Below, one piece after another: positions 36,908 to 43,837 of a DNA stretch of 43,837 nt. Origin of the DNA: a virus; IMG/VR virus record IMGVR_UViG_3300009085_000010, positions 1 to 43,837 of that record. The stretch is one strand, 5' to 3'. The position numbers were made by a program, and so were the translations under genes. The notes below the pieces were generated by a model that was given only the letters and a program-made list of their open reading frames with translations, did not search any database and was not told the origin of the DNA. Each line of letters begins with the position of its first letter. Positions within the stretch are counted from its first letter, which is position 1.

Positions 36908-39498
36908 TACTTACCGCCTATCTGAATGTCTGGAATCAAAGCGATCCAGTTGATAGGCAAAGGCTGGTCTTGGCGCAGGCAGATCACCCCTTGAGGCTCC
37001 CAAGTGCAGGCAACCGCGATTCCCACGATTCCGCTTTGCAGCGTGGGCGTTGCGTCGTAGATTTCAGCATTGCGCGGCCTGAATTCATACAGATTGTCAA
37101 AGTCGCGCCCAGCCTTCATATTCCTCGACTCCCGGACCTTGAACCGCACCTGTGTTATGTTTTTCCGCTTGTCCATCGGCGTTTCCGGTAGGTTGATGGC
37201 CGGATCAAGCGTTTTCAAATCCGAATTGTAAGCTAGGCCAATTGAAACCTTGGTCGCTGGCGGATCGATAGCCACGGTACCATCTGCCGCCACCGTGACA
37301 GGTGCCTGAACCAGTCCGTCAGCCAGGACAACCACCTCATTTCCGATCAGATGCGCCATGGCATAGGAATTGCGCGCCCAATCCCAATCAGGCAGAAGCA
37401 CGTTACGGTATTCCTCCGGAATGGTCCTATTGGCTCTAACCTTAGCAGTAGAAGCATTTAAAACTTGCTCGACTGTGAATCTTAGTCTGCTGCCATCAGA
37501 TAATACAAAAACAAGCTGGTCCCCCAGGTCATCGTCAGACGTGGTGTCGAAAATCCCGGCGATATCAGAGAGGCAGTTCACTTGCTCGGTTTCGTCCCAG
37601 TTGGTGCCACCGGTAATGGTCAACTGAACCAGCGCCATCACATCGGAATTGTCGAAGAATAAACCGGAATCGACAAAGAAAGCCTCTGTGAGGTCGGATA
37701 CGAATCGGCCATGCATCCGTTCGAGGTATCTGTGTGGCGTCGGGGTGCCCTCGGCCAGGGTCGGTGAGCTGTAGGTATTCCTTACAACGACAACATACAG
37801 CGCGTTTTCATTGCCCTCTGGAACTGTGCAAACGCTTTCAACGACCCCACCGAGATCATGTTGAGCCCAGCCTAACACTTCCTGCTCGCGCACGTAAGCG
37901 CAGGAGAGTAAAACCCCATCATCGCGGACAGCCCAAAGCGTTTGGAAAGGAACTTCCTGCCAAGCCCACTCAAGGATCTCAAACCCCTCGAATAGGTGAG
38001 ACGCAAGCATTGTCAAATCAAAGGCTTGGTAAGATGATGAATTTAATTCATAAGCCAGATCCCGGATGATTTGCCCTTTGTTCTGCAGGTAAAGACCGCT
38101 TCTTCCGATCCCGATTGGATCCAGCTTTGCAGACCCCCGGAATGATTGGAGCTGAGCGCCACAGTTGGAAGGTGTTAACGCCCCGTTATCCCCGATCCCC
38201 AGCGCCCAGGCACCGCCCGACGTCATAACCACCAGGTTATTGTGAGAGAGCAAACCGCGAATCTCATGCACAGTATTCGCGCCCAGGGTGAGGCTGAGGC
38301 TGTCATCATCAACGACTGGGCTGGATGTTCCGAAATCGGTATATGAACCGACCCTGGACATCCATATGGTTTCAGGGAATTCAGGCGAGCCGCCAAAAGT
38401 AAGCCGCTGTTGATGAATACAGACCGTTCCTGGATAGCCGTTCGGGCCGCCCCAATCCCCATAAGCCCAGATCAGGGAAGCGTTGGAAACCAGATCCTCC
38501 GGGAATCGAGAAACCACGGTCGCGGTAACTGTCACACCGCCAACCGCCACGGCAGTAATCTCAGCGATTCCAAAGCCGCTATTCAGATACGTCCAATTAA
38601 CTGCGCCATCTGACCACGTGCCGCGCTCGTGAATTGGTTTAATAGTTCCAGAAGTCGCGGTATTGACAGCTATATAATATTTACCGTCACTTCTCACAAT
38701 ATCGTTGGCATTGTATGCCCGGCCTGTCTGCCAGGGAATGCCATAGTTGGCGCTTTCGATATAGACCAATTGGCCGACCATGGCGGCGGTAAATATGCCT
38801 GTTCCGCCAGCGTTTGTAATGGTGATTGAGCCAGTAACAGCCGATATTCTCAAGGATGCTGTTGATGAATTAATGATCGAAAAAGGCCCATTGACATAAT
38901 AAAGCGGCAGAATAGACCAAGCGGCAGATTCGTGTGATTGCAAGACCATAGGTCTATGGTTCTGATGCGCTATGAAAAGAGTGTTTCCGCTTTGAGCAAA
39001 GGAAATATCTGCAAGCTCAGCCTCAAGATATGGCGATGGCACTTCAACAATGGTCCCATCCAGAGGATGCCAGTAGGTTGGGCTTGTGGCAGGATTATGA
39101 TTTAAATTTGGAACGACAAGATTGTAATAATTGACACCATTATAGGATTTGACTATTCCATAGCTCTGATAACTGACTGCAGCGCTCCAGGCTGTTATTG
39201 CTGGATTATATAGCTGTAATTCTCCCAGGTGCCAGAAACGGATATAGCCTGGACCAAATTCAAGCACAAAAGTGAAATCTTCGCTGTAAATAAACGGTAT
39301 CAGCCTGACTTTGTGGTCCGAGTCTCTCACTTCCCCCAGGAATTCAAACCCAGCACGGTTTTTAATCCCGCCGTATGGCTGAATGATCACGTTTTTGGCC
39401 GTTTCCAGGCAGGTCATGTACCGTGCGAGATCGGTGCGACCCCATAATCCGGGGCTGAGCTCCCCGCCAGAAAGCGAAGCCTGCAACGCCCCAGTCAT
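36907..39498 (-). CDS. Tail tubular protein B (gp12-like) / stabilisation protein
   Basis: 863 aa from ATG at 39496-39498, which overlaps the stop of tail tubular A (ATGA); a 22-residue longer frame exists but lies inside that gene. Forms the nozzle of the short tail. N-terminus MTGALQASLSGGELSPGLWG, RTDLARYMTCLETAKNVIIQ, PYGGIKNRAGFEFLGEVRDS is the typical start of this family, followed by a beta-propeller-like body (VCIHQQRLTFGGSPEFPETI, then WMSRVGSYTDFGTSSPVVDD). Length is normal (about 800-900 aa). Confidence 0.88.
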   Translation of the reverse strand: MTGALQASLSGGELSPGLWGRTDLARYMTCLETAKNVIIQPYGGIKNRAGFEFLGEVRDSDHKVRLIPFIYSEDFTFVLEFGPGYIRFWHLGELQLYNPAITAWSAAVSYQSYGIVKSYNGVNYYNLVVPNLNHNPATSPTYWHPLDGTIVEVPSPYLEAELADISFAQSGNTLFIAHQNHRPMVLQSHESAAWSILPLYYVNGPFSIINSSTASLRISAVTGSITITNAGGTGIFTAAMVGQLVYIESANYGIPWQTGRAYNANDIVRSDGKYYIAVNTATSGTIKPIHERGTWSDGAVNWTYLNSGFGIAEITAVAVGGVTVTATVVSRFPEDLVSNASLIWAYGDWGGPNGYPGTVCIHQQRLTFGGSPEFPETIWMSRVGSYTDFGTSSPVVDDDSLSLTLGANTVHEIRGLLSHNNLVVMTSGGAWALGIGDNGALTPSNCGAQLQSFRGSAKLDPIGIGRSGLYLQNKGQIIRDLAYELNSSSYQAFDLTMLASHLFEGFEILEWAWQEVPFQTLWAVRDDGVLLSCAYVREQEVLGWAQHDLGGVVESVCTVPEGNENALYVVVVRNTYSSPTLAEGTPTPHRYLERMHGRFVSDLTEAFFVDSGLFFDNSDVMALVQLTITGGTNWDETEQVNCLSDIAGIFDTTSDDDLGDQLVFVLSDGSRLRFTVEQVLNASTAKVRANRTIPEEYRNVLLPDWDWARNSYAMAHLIGNEVVVLADGLVQAPVTVAADGTVAIDPPATKVSIGLAYNSDLKTLDPAINLPETPMDKRKNITQVRFKVRESRNMKAGRDFDNLYEFRPRNAEIYDATPTLQSGIVGIAVACTWEPQGVICLRQDQPLPINWIALIPDIQIGGK

Positions 39499-40115
39499 TG
39501 GAAAAACCCTGTAGAGTTGATGCCACGGACAGTCAGAAACTCGCTTTCCGGGTCCTGGTCGCATTGCTCGTTCAGGTTCCCGGCCCTGGCTTCAGAGAGA
39601 GCGCCAAAATACGCCTGCTTCGCGGTAACAGCCAATTCAGGCTTTCCGAGTAGCGGCCCTGCCAGCTCGACAGCCAGCAGCCAGGCCAAGCAGTTTACAA
39701 ACTGAGGATCGAAAAAGGAGACGTCAGGCAGCCCTACATATTCGAGTTCAACCGCGTCGTAATCGCAAAATAGCGCTTTGGACCCATCCAACACGCCATA
39801 TTCCCAGGGCGTTCTCTGGTTTGTTCTCGGTATCCTCACGCCTTCCTGCACGACTGACAGGATATTGATGCAGTCTGGCGGCAGCGCGTACGCATAACCC
39901 CAATTAGTAGGAGCGGTGGCGGTCAACAAACCCAGGTCAGCGCGTTTCCTGGCAAAATTCCATGGAAAGGCCCTCAACACCTGATCCCGGCAAACCTCGT
40001 AAAAAACATTACAGAGCTGAGCTTCTCGGCTGGTTTCCGTCAGGCTGGAAATACTCTGTCCGCCAACGCGAAGGATGGCCATATTGCATATCTGTATCTC
40101 TGTTGGTACCGCCAT
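39495..40115 (-). CDS. Tail tubular protein A (gp11-like), gatekeeper
   Basis: 206 aa from ATG at 40113-40115, five bases after AAGGGAG; a GTG two codons earlier lies on that site. MAVPTEIQICNMAILRVGGQ, ISSLTETSREAQLCNVFYEV and CRDQVLRAFPWNFARKRADL form the conserved N-terminal half of podovirus TTA proteins, which sit under the portal as a twelve-mer adaptor. C-terminus: CLAWLLAVELAGPLLGKPEL and TAKQAYFGALSEARAGNLNE. Next in order after a 76-aa gene. Confidence 0.9.
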   Translation of the reverse strand: MAVPTEIQICNMAILRVGGQSISSLTETSREAQLCNVFYEVCRDQVLRAFPWNFARKRADLGLLTATAPTNWGYAYALPPDCINILSVVQEGVRIPRTNQRTPWEYGVLDGSKALFCDYDAVELEYVGLPDVSFFDPQFVNCLAWLLAVELAGPLLGKPELAVTAKQAYFGALSEARAGNLNEQCDQDPESEFLTVRGINSTGFFQ

Positions 40116-40125
40116 GTTCACTCCC

Positions 40126-40356
40126 TTAAATTACATCCCGCTCGAAGGGAAATTCTTCCTGCTTGGTTGTGCTGATGGGATTCAAAGGCGGCCTGCCGCG
40201 CCGCTTAGCTTCCGGTGTTTCTTCCACAGGAGCTTTGAAGGATGGAACAGGCACCCACCAGGGGGAAACCGGGTAATGGTCTGGCACGTCGAATTCATCC
40301 CCGATTTCCCGATAACCGTCACAATACCCTATTGCCGTTGCGCGAACTCTAACCAT
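40126..40356 (-). CDS. Small structural-operon protein of unknown function
   Basis: 76 aa. MVRVRATAIGYCDGYREIGD EF-type start with a short beta fold, then SPWWVPVP and a basic Pro-rich tail (KRRGRPPLNPIS, like an AT-hook GRP). Similar short proteins with an SPWW segment occur in phage head-tail regions (recalled). Overlaps the glycosyltransferase stop. Role unknown. Confidence 0.62.
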   Translation of the reverse strand: MVRVRATAIGYCDGYREIGDEFDVPDHYPVSPWWVPVPSFKAPVEETPEAKRRGRPPLNPISTTKQEEFPFERDVI

Positions 40357-41447
40357 CAGCTTACCCCTTCACTAAATAGGATTTCACTTGCTTTGGATGT
40401 CCATTTATTCTCATAAAATGCATAGTTTCTGGAAACTGGTAATTCAAGGATTTTCTTTGCGTTATCTATCGCCATCGATTTACGGTTATTTTCCAAGCAT
40501 AGCATCATCAAACTGCCCAAGGCTTCGGGCCTTGTGCGGTCCATCTCATAAACTTTCAGGTAGGTTATAACCATCTTGTAAAACGGGAGTATCCCTTCCA
40601 TATCCATTATTCTTGCGCACCATAAAGCCGCTACATAACAGTATGGTTGATTGTTTGTCCCCATCGCCTTGAGGAACTGCGTGTATGCTTCTCTGACTTT
40701 ACCCCATTGGAACGTGTTTTCAGACATGTGAGCCTGAATTCTAAGCATTTGCCCAATAAAGAATAAATGTCTTGGGTTATTGTCTATCCTGTATGCATTT
40801 CTTAGAGTCAGAATGTCCTTGTCTACCTTTTCCGGATCTTTCGAGCGTGCGCCGTCCTGAGGAGTTGTGACATAAGGGTTTGCCGTGGGCTTGGCGGGAT
40901 CTCCAATCATTGTCAAGGACATCTCATTTTCATCCGTGCACATCAGCTCTTCATGGATGGGATATCTGTATTTGAATTTACCTGGTATATTTTTAACAAG
41001 ATTAGTTCTAGTGCAGATATTATTGCCGTAAACCATAGGGAAACACATCATTAGTGTGTCACATTCGTAAAGCTTTTCCCTTAATATTTTCGCCTGTTCA
41101 ACGGTAATGTGTAAAATTTCATCTGCATCAAGCAAGAGAATATGTGAGGAATACGAGCGATAAGCAAATTCAAGCGCCTGATTGCGATTCGTGGAAAAAT
41201 CAGCCCATTCCTCATGCAAAACCATTGCATCCACCCAATGCAAATTGGCCCAGATGCATATTCTTCGCGAGGTATCGTCAACACTGCCGGTGTCTACTAC
41301 GCGCACACAATCCCTGCCCACCTGGTTTAAAAGAGGCAGGCAGGAATCTAGCAGGCGTTCAATGCAGTGCGCTTCATCCCGAACAATCAGACAGAGGCAG
41401 AAAGACGCCTCTTTGGGTTCTGGTTTTTTGTTCAGGACGACGGGCAT
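40356..41447 (-). CDS. Family 2-like glycosyltransferase within the capsid-tail operon
   Basis: 363 aa from ATG at 41445-41447 (AAGGA upstream); a longer frame extends into the cement gene. Residues 16-125 are a GT-A fold: SFCLCLIVRDEAHCIERLLD, RVVDTGSVDDTSRRICIWA, FSTNRNQALEFAYRSYSSHI and the metal-binding LLLDADEIL. The C-terminal half (about 220-360) is a helical TPR-like repeat (RHLFFIGQMLRIQAHMSENT), as in tetratricopeptide-linked glycosyltransferases. No membrane segment. It would transfer sugar to a protein or lipid; position directly after the cement gene suggests a virion protein or a host surface change. Substrate is inferred. Confidence 0.82.
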   Translation of the reverse strand: MPVVLNKKPEPKEASFCLCLIVRDEAHCIERLLDSCLPLLNQVGRDCVRVVDTGSVDDTSRRICIWANLHWVDAMVLHEEWADFSTNRNQALEFAYRSYSSHILLLDADEILHITVEQAKILREKLYECDTLMMCFPMVYGNNICTRTNLVKNIPGKFKYRYPIHEELMCTDENEMSLTMIGDPAKPTANPYVTTPQDGARSKDPEKVDKDILTLRNAYRIDNNPRHLFFIGQMLRIQAHMSENTFQWGKVREAYTQFLKAMGTNNQPYCYVAALWCARIMDMEGILPFYKMVITYLKVYEMDRTRPEALGSLMMLCLENNRKSMAIDNAKKILELPVSRNYAFYENKWTSKASEILFSEGVS

Positions 41448-41461
41448 GGAATTCCTTTCAG

Positions 41462-41935
41462 TTACTTGGTCAAAGCGTCTGCCACGGGCGCCCAAGGCGT
41501 TGGAGGATCCAGCGTCAGGAAAGCGTCCACCGTGCCGCCGGTCATTGAATCTCCCGCGTTGGTTGCCCATAGCCCAAGGTAGCGCTGATAGGTGCCTTGC
41601 GGGAGCTGGATAGAGATGACCCGATACCCAGCCGCGAGCGTGGCCATTGCGATAGCTGAAGTGGTGAGATGGACCGTTGTGGTTCCGCCGGTGAGGGCCG
41701 CAAGGGTGGAGCTCCTCAGCTCAAAAGTTTTGGTCGAGCTTGCGCCGGTCGCAGCAGAAGCCATCTGGATAACCAGGGAAATATTGGAATTTCCCGGATA
41801 CCCCTGGACGTTTGTGAGCACCGCGCCGGTCGGCGATTCGCCCAGATCGATCACATTACCAATGATAGTACTGGCAGCCGTGGCTGCAGCAAGACTTGTG
41901 GCGTCACAAAATTCAAGCAATTTGTCGATAAACAT
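41462..41935 (-). CDS. Capsid cement protein, Bbp16-like
   Basis: 157 aa. MFIDKLLEFCDATSLAAATA then STIIGNVIDLGESPTGAVLT, VIQMASAATGASSTKTFELR and VISIQLPQGTYQRYLGLWAT follow the Bbp16-family pattern of BPP-1-like cement proteins that clamp the capsid lattice as trimers. Beta-rich with Ala/Thr-rich loops. GGAG before ATG. It follows the major capsid protein, as expected. Confidence 0.85.
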   Translation of the reverse strand: MFIDKLLEFCDATSLAAATAASTIIGNVIDLGESPTGAVLTNVQGYPGNSNISLVIQMASAATGASSTKTFELRSSTLAALTGGTTTVHLTTSAIAMATLAAGYRVISIQLPQGTYQRYLGLWATNAGDSMTGGTVDAFLTLDPPTPWAPVADALTK

Positions 41936-41982
41936 GTTTTTTTCTCCGTTTTAGGGTTTAGTTTTTTTCGTGTCGGTTCCCG

Positions 41983-43008
41983 TTAGAAGTCGGCTGCCGT
42001 AGCCTTACCAGTTTCAGTGTTTAAAAGCGCATCTGTCCTCACAACAGGAATCCCGTCGAACATCGTAAATCTGCGACCAGCCACGGTCTCAAAGGTCAGA
42101 TTGCCCGCCAGCTTCTTCTGAATCTGCAGACGAACCTTTGTCAGCATTTTTCTGTTCATGTAAAACACTGGCCGACAGTTGTTTAGATTGGGCAATCGTT
42201 CGTACATTTCAATCATTCCATTGATGAGGTCAGGACCGGAAGAGATATCTCCTTTGATAGAGCCGACTTCGAGAGAATGCGCCCGCACAACATAACGCCA
42301 GTCACGCACGACCAAGCCGAGATCCCACCGGTAATGAGTTCGATAGGCTTCCATGCGCCCGGTAAAATTAGAGTCATTGCCGGCATTTTCAATAGTAACC
42401 TGGCCTTTGTCATGCATTTGCAATCCGGCCTGTGAACCTTTGGGGAAAATCCCAAAGACGGTTTCCGGTGACCAGCCTATGAGCCAAATAGATGAGCAAG
42501 TGGCCACGTTAGTATTGTAACCACTCAACATATTATCACTGTTTTCTGCACCGGTAGCAGCATCGAAACGCGGAGTCAGCCCGGTAAAGCCTTCGGGAAC
42601 AAGTGCCTCATTCGCATAGAATAAGGATGAAGCGGCTTTCTGTGCCATCCCTTCAATCCATGCTTTATCTTCTGACAGTCTGAAAGCAGCAGTATTGCCA
42701 TTTAAGTCTGCTATAGCCTTGTCAACCTCGGCGTAAGCTTCAATCATGCCCACGCTATCAGTAATTTGTGAAGTGGTGGACTTTCCAGGCAGAACGCCGC
42801 CGTATAGCTTGCGGAATAGTGCCACGGGAATTGATGTCCTGGTAGTGGATCGATGACCAGTAGGAAGGTTGCCTTCCACCATGGTCATGTCCTGAAGAAT
42901 TGGATTTGTTTGATTCAGGATTTCTGCAATCGAATCAATAGCCCCGTTAGGAGCGACTCTTTTTGTCCAATCCAATAGCGTCGGATTTGTGATTGCTAAA
43001 GTAGACAT
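41983..43008 (-). CDS. Major capsid protein (BPP-1-like)
   Basis: 341 aa. MSTLAITNPTLLDWTKRVAP, IAEILNQTNPILQDMTMVEG, then GHRSTTRTSIPVALFRKLYG form the N-terminal arm and E-loop region; RFTMFDGIPVVRTDALLNTE near the end is the conserved strand of this family. HK97-like fold expected; no N-terminal protease site seen. AAGGAG lies nine bases before ATG. Flanked by scaffold and cement genes, so the call is secure. Confidence 0.92.
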   Translation of the reverse strand: MSTLAITNPTLLDWTKRVAPNGAIDSIAEILNQTNPILQDMTMVEGNLPTGHRSTTRTSIPVALFRKLYGGVLPGKSTTSQITDSVGMIEAYAEVDKAIADLNGNTAAFRLSEDKAWIEGMAQKAASSLFYANEALVPEGFTGLTPRFDAATGAENSDNMLSGYNTNVATCSSIWLIGWSPETVFGIFPKGSQAGLQMHDKGQVTIENAGNDSNFTGRMEAYRTHYRWDLGLVVRDWRYVVRAHSLEVGSIKGDISSGPDLINGMIEMYERLPNLNNCRPVFYMNRKMLTKVRLQIQKKLAGNLTFETVAGRRFTMFDGIPVVRTDALLNTETGKATAADF

Positions 43009-43047
43009 GCGTAAAATCTCCTTTATTTTCCAAGTTGTTTTGTGTTT

Positions 43048-43719
43048 TTACGCCATATTCGGGAACATTCTCTTGGCCGGTGCGACGTCCTCGTGTGGGG
43101 GCTCATTGCGTAGGTAGGTTTGGTCTTCGCCCATGGCCTTACCGATTCGCGCGAGCACCCGGATAATCTCCGGATGGTTCCCAAGCCCTAACCCTTTTGG
43201 GTTCTGGGGTGAGGGTGGATTCATGACCGCCTTGAGCTCTGGCGTTCCGTACTTCTCAAGCGCGTTCCTGGCAGCGACCAGGTTGTTTTCCAGGGCGGGA
43301 CCGCCCATTTCCTTATCCGTTTTCACGCTGGACGCCCAGCCATCGAGCGTGGCTATCCATGCCTCGTTGTTGGCGTTTTGTTGCGCCTTGATTTTATCTG
43401 CATACAAATCCACGAGTTTTTGCGCCTGATCGTTGGTAAGGTTGAGTTCCTTTGCTACTGGCGTAAATTGTTCAACTAATTCAGTATCTAATTCAAAGCC
43501 TTCAGGTGCCTTGAATTCATACTTTTCCGGCGCTCCAACGGGCTTTTCTGCATCCTCTCCGGTTTGCTCTTTGCCCGCATCAATATTGCCTCCAGTCAGC
43601 AAAGAATTGGATTCTTGGCCGACAGGCGGGTTTGATTGCTGTTCGTTTGTATTCGGAGGTGTGAAGCCTCCAGTGGCAGCATTGCCTTGCTCAATGATAG
43701 TTGTTTGGGTTTCAGCCAT
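43048..43719 (-). CDS. Capsid scaffolding protein
   Basis: 223 aa. Acidic and polar: a Gln/Asn/Gly-rich N-terminal third (residues 1-60), then KYEFKAPEGFELDTELVEQF, TPVAKELNLTNDQAQKLVDL and a helical region to 150, typical of podovirus scaffolds that shape the prohead and leave before packaging. C-terminus HEDVAPAKRMFPNMA, a short basic tail that may touch capsid protein. GGAG ten bases before ATG. The first five bases of the window repeat the start codon region. Confidence 0.85.
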   Translation of the reverse strand: MAETQTTIIEQGNAATGGFTPPNTNEQQSNPPVGQESNSLLTGGNIDAGKEQTGEDAEKPVGAPEKYEFKAPEGFELDTELVEQFTPVAKELNLTNDQAQKLVDLYADKIKAQQNANNEAWIATLDGWASSVKTDKEMGGPALENNLVAARNALEKYGTPELKAVMNPPSPQNPKGLGLGNHPEIIRVLARIGKAMGEDQTYLRNEPPHEDVAPAKRMFPNMA

Positions 43720-43837
43720 GATTCACTCCAGTATTTTTTGCTATAGCCTCTTTTTGTGCCAGCAGATACAGTTCAGGACATACCCTTAACAACTCATTGG
43801 TAAGCACGCATGTCATGTTGCGATTGCCTTCATTGAA
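43712..43837 (-). CDS. Bbp19-like gene, C-terminal part (continuation of the gene at 1-327)
   Basis: The last 41 codons and the stop TGA (43712-43714) of the Bbp19-like gene, cut by the window edge. Codons from 43715 to 43837 duplicate bases 1-123. In the circular genome there is only one copy. Confidence 0.85.
   Translation of the reverse strand, partial: FNEGNRNMTCVLTNELLRVCPELYLLAQKEAIAKNTGVNHG
43715..43837. repeat. Terminal direct repeat, right copy
   Basis: Identical to bases 1-123; see the left copy. It should be counted once in the circular genome. Confidence 0.95.

Noticed and set aside
43715-43837. Physical direct terminal repeat as in T7
   Set aside because: The repeat lies in coding DNA and rejoining it restores a gene, so an assembly overlap is the simpler explanation.

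Overview
The window is one complete, circularly closed genome of a short-tailed (podovirus-type) bacteriophage. Its first and last 123 bases are identical. A gene cut at position 1 becomes a full 109-codon reading frame with a stop when the ends are joined, so the unique genome is about 43,714 bp. The portal, Bbp19-like, scaffold, capsid and Bbp16-like cement proteins resemble those of Bordetella phage BPP-1. The order tail tube, GNAT-like, three internal virion proteins and T7-type tail spike follows T7. There is no integrase, DNA polymerase or RNA polymerase, so the phage looks virulent or at least not integrative, and dependent on host replication and transcription. The host cannot be named; a Gram-negative bacterium is most likely.

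Layout. Late genes run on the minus strand from about 8450 down to 1 and on from 43837 to 20650: a small acidic protein, RusA-like resolvase, a chain of overlapping micro-genes, small and large terminase, then (past a plus-strand island at 3154-4848) M15 endolysin, portal, scaffold, capsid, cement, a glycosyltransferase, tail tube, internal virion proteins (one of 2590 aa), tail fibre and tail spike. A plus-strand early block (8565-11862) carries DUF6948, a Gly/Ser-rich microprotein, a coiled-coil protein and a RecT-like protein. A minus-strand block (16167-11953) carries a replication initiator, a DnaC-like loader and small proteins. Most neighbours overlap by ATGA or TAATG, so translation is tightly coupled.

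The most unusual region is 16.4-20.5 kb. It holds a candidate small RNA (16483-16553), a 562-aa TnpB/Cas12-like protein (17473-19161), and a 15-repeat CRISPR array (19415-20470) with 36-bp repeats and mostly 35-40-bp spacers. All three RuvC catalytic acids of the effector are replaced (D to N, E to G, D to G), while the two-CxxC zinc ribbon remains. There is no cas1 or cas2. Spacer 1 matches, over all 37 bases and not one base more, a sequence at 19250-19286 between the effector gene and its own array. A cutting enzyme with this guide would destroy its own genome; a dead one could bind there. The gene is flanked by hairpins like the ends of IS200/IS605 elements. I infer a phage-borne, nuclease-dead, RNA-guided DNA binder derived from a TnpB transposon protein, probably used for repression of host, rival-phage or its own promoters.

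The genome also carries a separate TnpB-only IS200/IS605-type element (22688-23940) with intact catalytic residues, inserted at the stop codon of the tail-fibre gene, and two solo 41-bp end elements (11571, 16381) in inverted orientation around the replication block.
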